Below, one piece after another: positions 1-6,318 of a DNA stretch of 11,514 nt. A program made the translations under genes and the position numbers. Location of the stretch: contig JAFZKR010000094.1 of assembly GCA_017551845.1 (NCBI GenBank), forward strand, positions 1 through 11,514, given 5' to 3'. The stretch comes from Bacteroidaceae bacterium (GTDB lineage Bacteria > Bacteroidota > Bacteroidia > Bacteroidales > Bacteroidaceae). The number at the start of each line of letters is the position of its first letter. Position 1 is the stretch's first letter. Under the pieces are notes generated by a model that searched no databases, was not told the origin of the DNA, and saw only the letters and a program-made list of their open reading frames with translations.

Positions 1-321
1 AAGATGGTACAGGCTGCAGGCGGTGATGCCGCAAAGGCATTCATGCTGCTCATGTCCGAGAAGATGCCGGAACTTGTAAAGACTCAGGTAGAGGCTATCA
101 AGGGTATCAAGTTCGACAACGTAACCGTTTGGGATTCAGGCAACAGCGCCGACGGAAAAGGTTCAACCGCCAACTTCCTGAGCGGCCTGCTCAAGTCTGT
201 TCCCCCAATGTCAGACCTCTTTAACATGGCTGGTCTGAACCTGCCTGAATACCTTGCCAAGAAGAAGGAGGCTGAGGTTGCCCAGGCTGAGGAAGTAAAG
301 GACGATAAGAAGAAAAAGTAA
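1..321 (+). CDS. Flotillin/SPFH-family protein, C-terminal part (5' end outside window)
   Basis: Partial gene, open from base 1 in frame 1 and ending at TAA 319-321; 106 residues are visible. The segment resembles the C-terminal tail of bacterial flotillins (FloT/YqiK type). It has an alpha-helical stretch (AAKAFMLLMSEKMPELVKTQ), then the conserved strand around DNVTVWDSG, a Gly/Ser-rich linker, a short helix with VPPMSDLF, and a highly charged Lys/Glu/Asp end (KDDKKKK). Flotillins are membrane-anchored scaffold proteins that oligomerise and organise membrane microdomains; the membrane hairpin and SPFH domain would lie upstream of the window. The Met at base 4 is internal, not a start. Family assignment rests on the tail only, so it is good but not certain. 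The gene is followed by a long inverted repeat rather than by a close operon partner. Confidence 0.75.
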   Translation, partial: KMVQAAGGDAAKAFMLLMSEKMPELVKTQVEAIKGIKFDNVTVWDSGNSADGKGSTANFLSGLLKSVPPMSDLFNMAGLNLPEYLAKKKEAEVAQAEEVKDDKKKK

Positions 322-339
322 TTAAATAGGAACGATTCC

Positions 340-371
340 TTCTGTGTGCTGATATTCCAAGGTGCACAGAA
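340..371 (+). repeat. Small stem-loop after the flotillin gene
   Basis: TTCTGTGTGC (340-349) can pair with GTGCACAGAA (362-371), using two G-U pairs, around a 12-nt loop. It begins 18 nt after the flotillin stop. Its 3' arm shares bases 368-371 with the long inverted repeat at 368-441, so the base of each structure competes with the other. No T-run follows, so a classical terminator is not shown. Confidence 0.4.
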
Positions 372-441
372 CTTTTTGGGGTATCGGTATCAGAAACTTG
401 CTTTCTGCGAGGTTTCCGATATCGATACCCCAAAAAGTTCT
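368..441. repeat. Long near-perfect inverted repeat between flotillin and alcohol dehydrogenase genes
   Basis: The arms are 24 nt each (368-391 and 418-441) and complementary except for one G-U position. They begin AGAACTTTTTGGGGTATC and end GATACCCCAAAAAGTTCT. After one mismatch the stem continues inward with GAAAC (393-397) pairing GTTTC (412-416), leaving a loop of about 14 nt. An alternative inner hairpin, CAGAAA (391-396) with TTTCTG (402-407), is possible. The T-run lies before the GC part and the A-run after it on both strands, which is the reverse of an intrinsic terminator. It may be an mRNA 3' stabiliser, an RNase III-type processing site, a protein-binding palindrome or a small repeat element. 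Confidence 0.85.
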
Positions 442-473
442 CCCAACAATTGCTAACTAAATAGAATTGAATT

Positions 474-1655
474 ATGGTAGATTTTAATTATTACGCACCC
501 ACAGAGGTGGTGTTCGGTAAGAACTCAGAGGAGCAGGTGGCTGCTCTGGTAAAGAAGTACGGCGGTACCAAGGTGCTGGTCCATTACGGCGGTAAGAGCG
601 CCATCAAGTCCGGCTTGCTTGACAAGGTGGAGCGTCTGCTCCGCGAGGGTGGTATTGAGTATGTTACCCTGGGCGGTGTTGTGCCCAATCCAAGACTCTC
701 CAAGGTTCATGAGGGAATAGAACTTTGCCGCAAGGAGAAGGTTGACTTTATCCTGGCGGTAGGAGGCGGAAGCGTTATAGACTCCTCAAAGGCTATCGCG
801 TACGGTGTTCCTTATGCTGGTGATGTATGGGATGTCTATATGCGTCGCTACACTCCGGCTGCCTGTCTGCCGGTGGCATCGGTCCTGACCATTCCCGCTG
901 CGGGCAGTGAGATGAGTGAGTCAAGCGTTATCACCAATGAGGATGGTGACATCAAGATTGGCTACTCAAATAATATAAGCCGTCCCAAGTTCGCAATCAT
1001 GAACCCTGAGCGTACCTATACACTGCCTCCGTATCAGACGGCAGCCGGCATTACCGACATCATGATGCACACAATGGAGCGTTACTTCTCACATGATGAT
1101 GACATGAACCTGACAGACTCAATGGCCGAGGCTCTGTTGCGCACCATGATGGAGTGTGCCCCTGAGGTGCTCAAGGATCCTGAGAATTACCGATACCGTG
1201 CACAGATAATGTGGGGCGGCAGCTTGGCGCACAATGACCTGACGGGTTGCGGCCGGGTAGGTGATTGGGCAACCCATCAGCTGGAGCATGAACTAAGCGG
1301 TATGTTTGATGTCACTCATGGTGCAGGTCTGGCAGCCATCTGGCCCAGTTGGGCACGTTACGTACTCAAGTGTGGTGTGAGCCGTTTTGTACGCTTTGCC
1401 GTAAACGTGATGGGCGTGGAGAATGACTTTACTGATCCTGAGGGTACTGCTATCCGCGGCATTGAGGCAATGGAGCGTTTCTATCACTCAATAGGTATGC
1501 CCATCAACATTCACGAACTCATTGGGCGTGAGGTTACTGATGCTGAGATCAAGGAGATGGTGCGCAAGTGCAGTCACGGTTATACAATAACTCAAGGTCA
1601 GTTCAAAGTACTGTCTCCGGATGATATTGAAGCCATATACAGACTTGGAAAGTGA
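474..1655 (+). CDS. Iron-containing alcohol dehydrogenase (YqhD/butanol dehydrogenase type)
   Basis: This 393-residue protein has the normal length of the YqhD/BdhA group, cytosolic enzymes that reversibly reduce aldehydes to alcohols with NAD(P)H. The N-terminal half is a Rossmann-like nucleotide domain with GGKS at 39-42, corresponding to the GGGS loop that favours NADPH in E. coli YqhD, and GGGSVID at 97-103. The C-terminal helical domain carries the four metal ligands in family spacing: D195 and H199 (in GITDIMMHT), H268 (in THQLEH) and H282 (in VTHGAGL), so the enzyme looks intact. The natural substrate cannot be read from sequence; disposal of fermentation or sugar-derived aldehydes is a fair guess. 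ATG at 474 is the start, with no clear Shine-Dalgarno. No convincing TAnnTTTG box lies in the 150 bases upstream. The last codons form one arm of a stem-loop (1645-1677). Confidence 0.93.
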   Translation: MVDFNYYAPTEVVFGKNSEEQVAALVKKYGGTKVLVHYGGKSAIKSGLLDKVERLLREGGIEYVTLGGVVPNPRLSKVHEGIELCRKEKVDFILAVGGGSVIDSSKAIAYGVPYAGDVWDVYMRRYTPAACLPVASVLTIPAAGSEMSESSVITNEDGDIKIGYSNNISRPKFAIMNPERTYTLPPYQTAAGITDIMMHTMERYFSHDDDMNLTDSMAEALLRTMMECAPEVLKDPENYRYRAQIMWGGSLAHNDLTGCGRVGDWATHQLEHELSGMFDVTHGAGLAAIWPSWARYVLKCGVSRFVRFAVNVMGVENDFTDPEGTAIRGIEAMERFYHSIGMPINIHELIGREVTDAEIKEMVRKCSHGYTITQGQFKVLSPDDIEAIYRLGK

Positions 1656-1677
1656 ACCCGATCGGCTCACTTTCCAA
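1645..1677 (+). terminator. Stem-loop overlapping the alcohol dehydrogenase stop codon
   Basis: Perfect 11-bp inverted repeat TTGGAAAGTGA (1645-1655) and TCACTTTCCAA (1667-1677), with an 11-nt loop that itself contains the palindrome CCGATCGG (1658-1665). The left arm ends on the last base of the TGA stop codon, so the final four codons lie in the stem. Only a weak A/T tail follows (taaacttc), so termination or 3'-end protection is inferred rather than shown. Confidence 0.55.
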
Positions 1678-1687
1678 TAAACTTCAG

Positions 1688-1695
1688 TACATTTG
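1688..1695 (+). promoter_or_regulatory. Putative Bacteroidetes -7 box (TACATTTG) for the YD-repeat gene
   Basis: TACATTTG matches the Bacteroidetes sigma-ABfr -7 consensus TAnnTTTG exactly. It would start transcription roughly 50-60 nt before the ATG at 1758. No good -33 TTTG is seen 19-21 bp upstream; that region falls in the preceding stem-loop. Confidence 0.45.
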
Positions 1696-1757
1696 TAGCG
1701 GAAATATGGCGGAAGCTATTGTGACTGCCTGATAATAACCGAATTAAACTATCTGAT

Positions 1758-2177
1758 ATGAAACGAGTTGTCTTGTTGCTCCTGTTTTCGGCCTGCTGCA
1801 TGTGGACTATGGGTCAGGATACTGTCCAGAGCAAAAAGCTGAATAAGATGAACATGGTGGTCAAGGAATGGAATACTGATGCCAAGACCAATAGAAAAAT
1901 CCTGGATCATGTTACGACATATAATCCCGATGGCAAGAAGATTGAGGAAATCGAGTATGGGTTGACCGGTCAGAAATGGCGTAAGCGCTATGAATATGGT
2001 GCTGACGGAAGAATTTTGCGTGAGTTGGTTTATGATGAACGCAATGTTTTGGATAACTATAAGAAATACGAGTACAATGAATTCGGCAAAAAACATACTC
2101 AGTACACGTATGATGCCAAGGGTAAGCTCAAGTCAATGAAGGTGTTTGAATACATTACTCAGGAAGCGGGAGATTGA
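1758..2177 (+). CDS. Small secreted protein with YD-like repeats
   Basis: This 139-residue protein has a signal peptide: a basic start (MKR), a hydrophobic core up to about residue 17, and a likely cleavage before Q20 (TMG/QDT), the Gln start common in exported Bacteroidetes proteins. A lipoprotein reading at C13 or C14 is possible but fits the lipobox poorly. The mature part holds several degenerate Tyr/Asp-Gly repeats of about 20-25 residues: TTYNPDGKKIEEIEY, YEYGADGRILRELVY, YEYNEFGKKHTQYTY and YDAKGKLKS. These resemble single YD/RHS or YwqK-like beta repeats, but the protein is far too short for an Rhs toxin. Role unknown; a periplasmic or surface-exposed beta-strand protein is likely. 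It has its own candidate promoter, and its stop codon sits inside a stem-loop. Confidence 0.75.
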   Translation: MKRVVLLLLFSACCMWTMGQDTVQSKKLNKMNMVVKEWNTDAKTNRKILDHVTTYNPDGKKIEEIEYGLTGQKWRKRYEYGADGRILRELVYDERNVLDNYKKYEYNEFGKKHTQYTYDAKGKLKSMKVFEYITQEAGD

Positions 2178-2196
2178 GAGTTCGTTTCAATCTCTT
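2168..2196 (+). terminator. Stem-loop overlapping the stop codon of the YD-repeat gene
   Basis: GAGATTGA (2170-2177) pairs perfectly with TCAATCTC (2187-2194). The stem extends inward by a G-U and an A-T pair to a 5-nt loop (GTTCG), and outward by two G-U pairs. The TGA stop (2175-2177) is in the left arm, as in the alcohol dehydrogenase gene upstream. Pyrimidine- and T-rich sequence follows at a distance, so it is a plausible transcript end. Confidence 0.5.
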
Positions 2197-2328
2197 CGAT
2201 ATACAATAACCTCTTCTTCAATATTTTCGGGATTTAGGTCATCCCGTTGTGTCCCGCATTATTTAATCAGATTCTGACTAGAGACACTGATTAATCACAA
2301 TTTTTGTCCAAAATCAGTGGTGCATGAT
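2178..2328 (+). other. Hairpin-rich intergenic leader before the beta-propeller gene
   Basis: No gene is seen here. After the stem-loop at 2168-2196 there is a perfect 6-bp hairpin, CGGGAT (2228-2233) with ATCCCG (2241-2246). TTAATCAG (2263-2270) can pair with CTGATTAA (2287-2294). The same middle segment, ACTGATT (2286-2292), can instead pair with AATCAGT (2312-2318), close to the start codon. AATTTTTG at 2299-2306 is one base off the TAnnTTTG -7 box and could be a promoter element. Confidence 0.45.
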
Positions 2329-3531
2329 ATGAACCGGAAACATCTCAGAAAACTCTATTGCCGTGCAATTTGGTTTGCAGTCTGTTCTTTTCTGGCCATA
2401 TCATGTTCTGAGGAGGAAGTTCTAAAATACCGTAGAGCCGATTTCAGCCGGATGGAGACTGTCCGGTTCAACCACAGGACAGGGAAGAGAGTGTCGCTTG
2501 ACAGTGTAGTGACCGGTATAAGGTTCGTAAGGTTGGAGACACGGCCTGGCAATGTGGTGGTTCATCCTGACATAGTGAGAGTGTTTGACGATGCTATCCT
2601 ATTCGCCGACAAAACCGCTACCAAGAAGGTACTGCTTTTCAATCCGGATGGTTCGTTCCGTACTCCGGTATCAAGCAGCGGCAGGGCTTTTCATCAGTAT
2701 CTGAGCCTTGACCATGTACTTGTTACTCCTCAGGGCGAGATAGGTATTCAGGAGAATGAACGGGACAAGATCATGATTTATGACCATAACGGGCGGTATC
2801 TGCGTATCATGGACAACATCATCGATTCTAAGAGCGTGGAGTTTATAGGCGAAGACTACCTTTTGCATTGTGTGAACGGCAAGCACACCGAGAGTCGGCC
2901 CAGGTATGACAGCATTTTCTTTCTTGTGACAGATATCCGGACCAAGGACTGCTATGCGTTCGGCAAGAGGTTGGAGATAAGGAGACTCCCCTTCGTGAGG
3001 AAGAGAAACACCTTCCAATCCGGGAGCAGAGCTATGGGAGTACTTGACTTCGAGAACATCATATATGATTTTACACCGGAGGGTGTGATGGCCAAATACA
3101 AGATTGAGATAACACCCGAGCTTTTTACGGCAGGTCGTGACTTCAATGTGAAACCGGCGTATTTCTACCTTCTTGAGAATATGCCGTTCTTTGAGGGCAA
3201 TTATGTACAGATGAAGGATTGTTCAGTATTCCAATATGCGATGTCGGGCGGACGGATCCAGACTCTTTTTTACCGTCTCAGCGACAAGTCATCCTTCGGC
3301 CTTTCAACTTCCAATGAAAATCCGCTGTTCAACGTGCCGGCAACAGTTTCAACAGTATTTAATGACTCTGTACTTGTGCTCAGTTGCCAGCCTAATGACC
3401 TGTTGAAAAAGCAGAAAGAGATACTCGGATTCTATGGTGAGGAATCCGAGTGGGCTTCTCTTTTTGAAGGTCTCAAACCGGCTGACAGTCCGGTGCTGCT
3501 GTTTATGACTCTTGATGTCAACCGTATGTGA
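2329..3531 (+). CDS. Six-bladed beta-propeller lipoprotein, probably surface-exposed
   Basis: This protein of about 400 residues resembles the 6-bladed beta-propeller lipoproteins (NHL-like, Pfam 6-bladed beta-propeller/DUF5128) that are numerous in Bacteroidales and mostly of unknown function. The signal sequence is basic, then hydrophobic, ending in a lipobox-like FLAISC with the lipidated Cys at residue 26. The next residues, SEEE, match the acidic lipoprotein export signal that sends Bacteroidetes lipoproteins to the cell surface. Blade-like repeats are visible in the body: VRVFDDAILFADKTATKKVL, LLFNPDGSF, IMIYDHNGRYLRI and FIGEDYLLH. I chose ATG 2329; a GTG at 2317 would add four residues with no better ribosome site. 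Its TGA directly abuts the stop of the convergent GH9 gene. No SusC/SusD pair is in the window, so a link to glycan uptake is only inferred. Confidence 0.8.
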   Translation: MNRKHLRKLYCRAIWFAVCSFLAISCSEEEVLKYRRADFSRMETVRFNHRTGKRVSLDSVVTGIRFVRLETRPGNVVVHPDIVRVFDDAILFADKTATKKVLLFNPDGSFRTPVSSSGRAFHQYLSLDHVLVTPQGEIGIQENERDKIMIYDHNGRYLRIMDNIIDSKSVEFIGEDYLLHCVNGKHTESRPRYDSIFFLVTDIRTKDCYAFGKRLEIRRLPFVRKRNTFQSGSRAMGVLDFENIIYDFTPEGVMAKYKIEITPELFTAGRDFNVKPAYFYLLENMPFFEGNYVQMKDCSVFQYAMSGGRIQTLFYRLSDKSSFGLSTSNENPLFNVPATVSTVFNDSVLVLSCQPNDLLKKQKEILGFYGEESEWASLFEGLKPADSPVLLFMTLDVNRM

Positions 3532-6087
3532 TTATTTGCAGAGCTGCTGTGCCGCCAGCACAAGGAACATGTAGTGCGAAGAGCCTCCGCCTAGCACATA
3601 TTCGGTCTGCTGCCACAGGAACGGCCAGGTGAGCAACTCCGGAAAATCAGGACGAATCATTGCGGTTCCTGAAATCACACCTCCGGGAATATAGCTCCAG
3701 TCGGCACGGTTGAGACCGTAGCCTACTGTGGCTGACTGAGCTCCCACACCCGATGCGAACGATGCCTGGTTGCTGCCGGGATGGCATCCTAAAACGAAAT
3801 TCAGGGCGCTGAGCATAGGTTTCATGTCAAAAATCTCAGGATAGGCCGATACCAGGAAGTACTGCTGGTAGCCGAACGACTGAATGTCCCAGCCTGCACC
3901 CCAGATGGACGGCTGGTAAGGTACGCCGTAAGGGGTTGCTTTAGACTGACGTTCTATTCCTACTGGTACGTTCTTAAGTGCCTCCTCAAAAGCATCCTTC
4001 CATGTCTGCAGTTCAGAGTCATTTTTGAACGAACCGAACTGTTTAGCCACTCGGCACAGATACCATGCATTCCGCTGGATACCACGTATAATATTGTCGC
4101 GGTTAGTTACGAGGTAATCCCTATACAATTTCTCACCTGTGGCAAGATAGAGTTCGGCGGCAAGTTGGGTCAGGTCGGTAGCCCGCATCCCGCGTCCGAG
4201 AGGCTGGGACTGTTCCGACATCTCATTATATATTGCTTTGGCAAAATCGAGGCAATGTATGGAAAGGGTGTCGTTGAAACCTTTGAGCACACGGTATGAT
4301 GCTGCCATTCCCGCAGCAGCCGAAACGGCACGTCCCGGGTTGTTCTCGGTAAATATCCAACGGTCATCTTCATTGCCTATGATACCGTCAGTCATGGCAG
4401 CTGCATCGCCCAAAAGAACATACTGGCGCAGGCTGTTGCATATTATTCCACGATAAGGTCGTCCCAGTGCCAGCCAAGAGTTGATGACTGTGAGGGCTCC
4501 GTTTTCCACCTGCTGCAGGATATCGTTCTTCCCGTCAGGCTGGTGTATTTCACAAATATGTTTGTGCTGGTCTATGGCAGTTACATCAATATCTGGACGG
4601 AAGGCCTCGTATGCCAAAGAGAGGATATAGGATTCGCCGGCTTGGGATTCTATGCGCAGGTCGAAATCGCCGGCATCATGCCATCCGCCTGTATTCACGC
4701 CCTTGACCTTCTCCAGGGGGTTGAATCTGGAGAGTCCGGGACGCTGGTCATAACCGTCAATGTGGTTGTAGGACGGAGCCATAAGGGCATCGTCCATGTG
4801 GCAGGCGTCGTGCCATACCTTATATTTTTCATTAACACGCATATGACACATCTGGACAGGAAGGAAATACTCAATGACAGGTTGCCATACTCCCCGGTCA
4901 TAGATGTTAGGACTTATTCCGAAAATGGGTGATTCGCTGCCGTCGTAACGGAGTTGATAGAGACCCTCCTCGGTAATATCAGAGAAATCGGCATGGAGAT
5001 AGTTGTAGCGAAGGAAAGAACCCCAGCTTTGTGGTAAGATGTCCTTAACCTTGACCGGTCCCTTGTCAGAAATGCGGTAGAGTGAGCATATACGTTTATC
5101 TGCATCCTTGGCTCTGGCATCCAGTTCAATCACGGCTATTTTGGGTTGTGCGGGCAGATAACCCACTTGTGAAGTCTGTATGACAGGCTTGTACATCCAG
5201 CTTTCGGTCACAGCGGGTTTGATGAGCCACTTAATTGCTTCTTTGGTGGCACCTTCGGGGACTTCGGAACGGAGTACGAACCAACCGTTGTTGTGGTTCA
5301 TACGTCCATCGTAGAGCTTAAGATCTGAGCTGCCTAAGCTCTCTACCGTAAGGCGGCAGAGATTATCGTCAGGGCGTGAGGTGAACTTTCTGCCTACAGC
5401 ATACGGGGTGGAGATTATATCATCAGCACGGACAGGATTGAACACTTCGGAATCGCCCAAGAAATGTTCACGGTCTATTTTGGAACCACGTCCGGTATGG
5501 AAATTACCTATGTGTTCCAGGTTGCTTGCCGGCGTATCTAAAGGTCCGTTAGGTTGTTGCGGGTATATTCCTGACTTGCTGTCCATAATCCATGGCTTAC
5601 CGAACAGAATACCCGGAAAAAATTCGAAATTGAATCCTACTTTTCCCAAAAACTCCTTTGGTACTGGCTTGTCAAGGTCAACAGTTACCATCACTCCGTC
5701 CTCTACGCCCTCCACACGTACTGAGTAGCTGAGCTGAAGGTCAGGATAGAGCATGGGGTTGAAACCTGTTTCATGTCTTGAAGAATCAGGATAACTTAGC
5801 CATGTGGTGATGGTGTTGTCATCCACAGTGCGGCGTTTTTGTATGGGAAGAGGTTGCCATTGGCCAGGAGTGGCTTCAAGACGTAAATCTCCATTGGTGG
5901 CAATACGGGTGCCGTTCATTATGACGCATACACCGGCTTGATGGCCTTCGGGATATGTGTCTTGAAAAGCCATGATATTAATGCCGGATTTTTCAAAATA
6001 ACCGCGTTCACCTATCTTGAAAACGTCGGCTTCAGCAGAATAGAAAGTAATGATTGCACTTAGTGCTGCCAATGCGATTTTTTTCAT
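3532..6087 (-). CDS. Secreted GH9-family glycoside hydrolase (cellulase-like) with large N-terminal domain
   Basis: This 851-residue protein has a signal peptide cleaved after about residue 20 (SAEA/DVF). Residues 21-300 form a Trp/Gly-rich, probably beta-sandwich, region that I cannot assign. From 302 (PVIQTSQVGYLPAQPKIAV) to about 388 is the Ig-like CelD_N domain typical of GH9 enzymes. The alpha-barrel catalytic domain (about 395-851) has the family motif GGWHDAGDFD, with catalytic Asp471 and Asp474, and the C-terminal proton donor Glu829 (QQTEYVLGG); the VLGCHPGSN and IPGGVISG loops also fit GH9. GH9 enzymes invert beta-1,4 glucan linkages (cellulose, xyloglucan, mixed-linkage glucan) or act as exo-glucosidases; the precise substrate is not readable. 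There is no lipobox, so a periplasmic or secreted protein is expected. No SusCD, sensor or other CAZyme adjoins it within the window. Confidence 0.9.
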   Translation of the reverse strand: MKKIALAALSAIITFYSAEADVFKIGERGYFEKSGINIMAFQDTYPEGHQAGVCVIMNGTRIATNGDLRLEATPGQWQPLPIQKRRTVDDNTITTWLSYPDSSRHETGFNPMLYPDLQLSYSVRVEGVEDGVMVTVDLDKPVPKEFLGKVGFNFEFFPGILFGKPWIMDSKSGIYPQQPNGPLDTPASNLEHIGNFHTGRGSKIDREHFLGDSEVFNPVRADDIISTPYAVGRKFTSRPDDNLCRLTVESLGSSDLKLYDGRMNHNNGWFVLRSEVPEGATKEAIKWLIKPAVTESWMYKPVIQTSQVGYLPAQPKIAVIELDARAKDADKRICSLYRISDKGPVKVKDILPQSWGSFLRYNYLHADFSDITEEGLYQLRYDGSESPIFGISPNIYDRGVWQPVIEYFLPVQMCHMRVNEKYKVWHDACHMDDALMAPSYNHIDGYDQRPGLSRFNPLEKVKGVNTGGWHDAGDFDLRIESQAGESYILSLAYEAFRPDIDVTAIDQHKHICEIHQPDGKNDILQQVENGALTVINSWLALGRPYRGIICNSLRQYVLLGDAAAMTDGIIGNEDDRWIFTENNPGRAVSAAAGMAASYRVLKGFNDTLSIHCLDFAKAIYNEMSEQSQPLGRGMRATDLTQLAAELYLATGEKLYRDYLVTNRDNIIRGIQRNAWYLCRVAKQFGSFKNDSELQTWKDAFEEALKNVPVGIERQSKATPYGVPYQPSIWGAGWDIQSFGYQQYFLVSAYPEIFDMKPMLSALNFVLGCHPGSNQASFASGVGAQSATVGYGLNRADWSYIPGGVISGTAMIRPDFPELLTWPFLWQQTEYVLGGGSSHYMFLVLAAQQLCK

Positions 6088-6127
6088 AACGTGATTATAT
6101 GGTTAGTAAAACAATGTCATCTCCATT

Positions 6128-6137
6128 ACTATATAGT
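6128..6137. repeat. Palindrome ACTATATAGT in the GH9 leader
   Basis: Perfect 10-bp palindrome about 40-50 bases upstream of the GH9 start, just downstream of the proposed -7 box, near the expected transcription start. It could be a regulator site or chance in AT-rich DNA. Confidence 0.3.
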
Positions 6138-6148
6138 CAGTACTACCA

Positions 6149-6156
6149 CAAAAATA
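6149..6156 (-). promoter_or_regulatory. Putative Bacteroidetes -7 box for GH9 (TATTTTTG on the minus strand)
   Basis: On the minus strand the bases read TATTTTTG, an exact fit to TAnnTTTG, 62 bp before the ATG of the GH9 gene. No strong -33 TTTG lies 19-21 bp upstream, which may indicate an activator-dependent promoter. Confidence 0.5.
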
Positions 6157-6213
6157 GTAAAAATGAAATGTCCGTTATGGTTGCGTCCTTCTTTTTTCCG
6201 TCATTTTAGCTCA

Positions 6214-6238
6214 TTTATGGGATTTATTATGCCATAAA
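6214..6238. repeat. Inverted repeat in the divergent GH9/VTC region
   Basis: TTTATGG (6214-6220) and CCATAAA (6232-6238) form a perfect 7-bp inverted repeat with an 11-bp AT-rich spacer. It covers the -33 region expected for the VTC promoter at 6263, so an operator is possible. The length alone does not exclude chance. Confidence 0.35.
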
Positions 6239-6262
6239 GTACTGTAAGCTGAGGAACTTCCG

Positions 6263-6270
6263 TATCTTTG
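6263..6270 (+). promoter_or_regulatory. Putative Bacteroidetes -7 box (TATCTTTG) for the VTC-DUF4956 operon
   Basis: Exact TAnnTTTG match 49 bp before the ATG at 6319, giving a leader of about 40 nt. A -33 element is not evident. Its position favours the 6319 start, since a start at 6289 or 6295 would leave almost no leader. Confidence 0.5.
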
Positions 6271-6318
6271 TCAATCTGATAATTTGTATTGGAAATGGCC
6301 GGAAAAGGTGAAAGCGTT

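Noticed and set aside
368..441. Long inverted repeat as the ends of an insertion sequence
   Set aside because: Only 26 bases lie between the arms, there is no transposase, and no flanking target duplication is seen.
1749..2096. Minus-strand open frame of 115 codons opposite the YD-repeat gene
   Set aside because: Antisense to a gene with a clear signal peptide and repeats; it has no recognisable domain.
4543..4932. Plus-strand open frame of 129 codons opposite GH9
   Set aside because: Shadow of the GH9 catalytic domain, where the true frame carries the DAGD motif.
6289..6318. TTG (6289) or ATG (6295) start of the VTC protein
   Set aside because: They leave almost no leader after the -7 box, while ATG 6319 has AAGGTG at good spacing and fits the family start.
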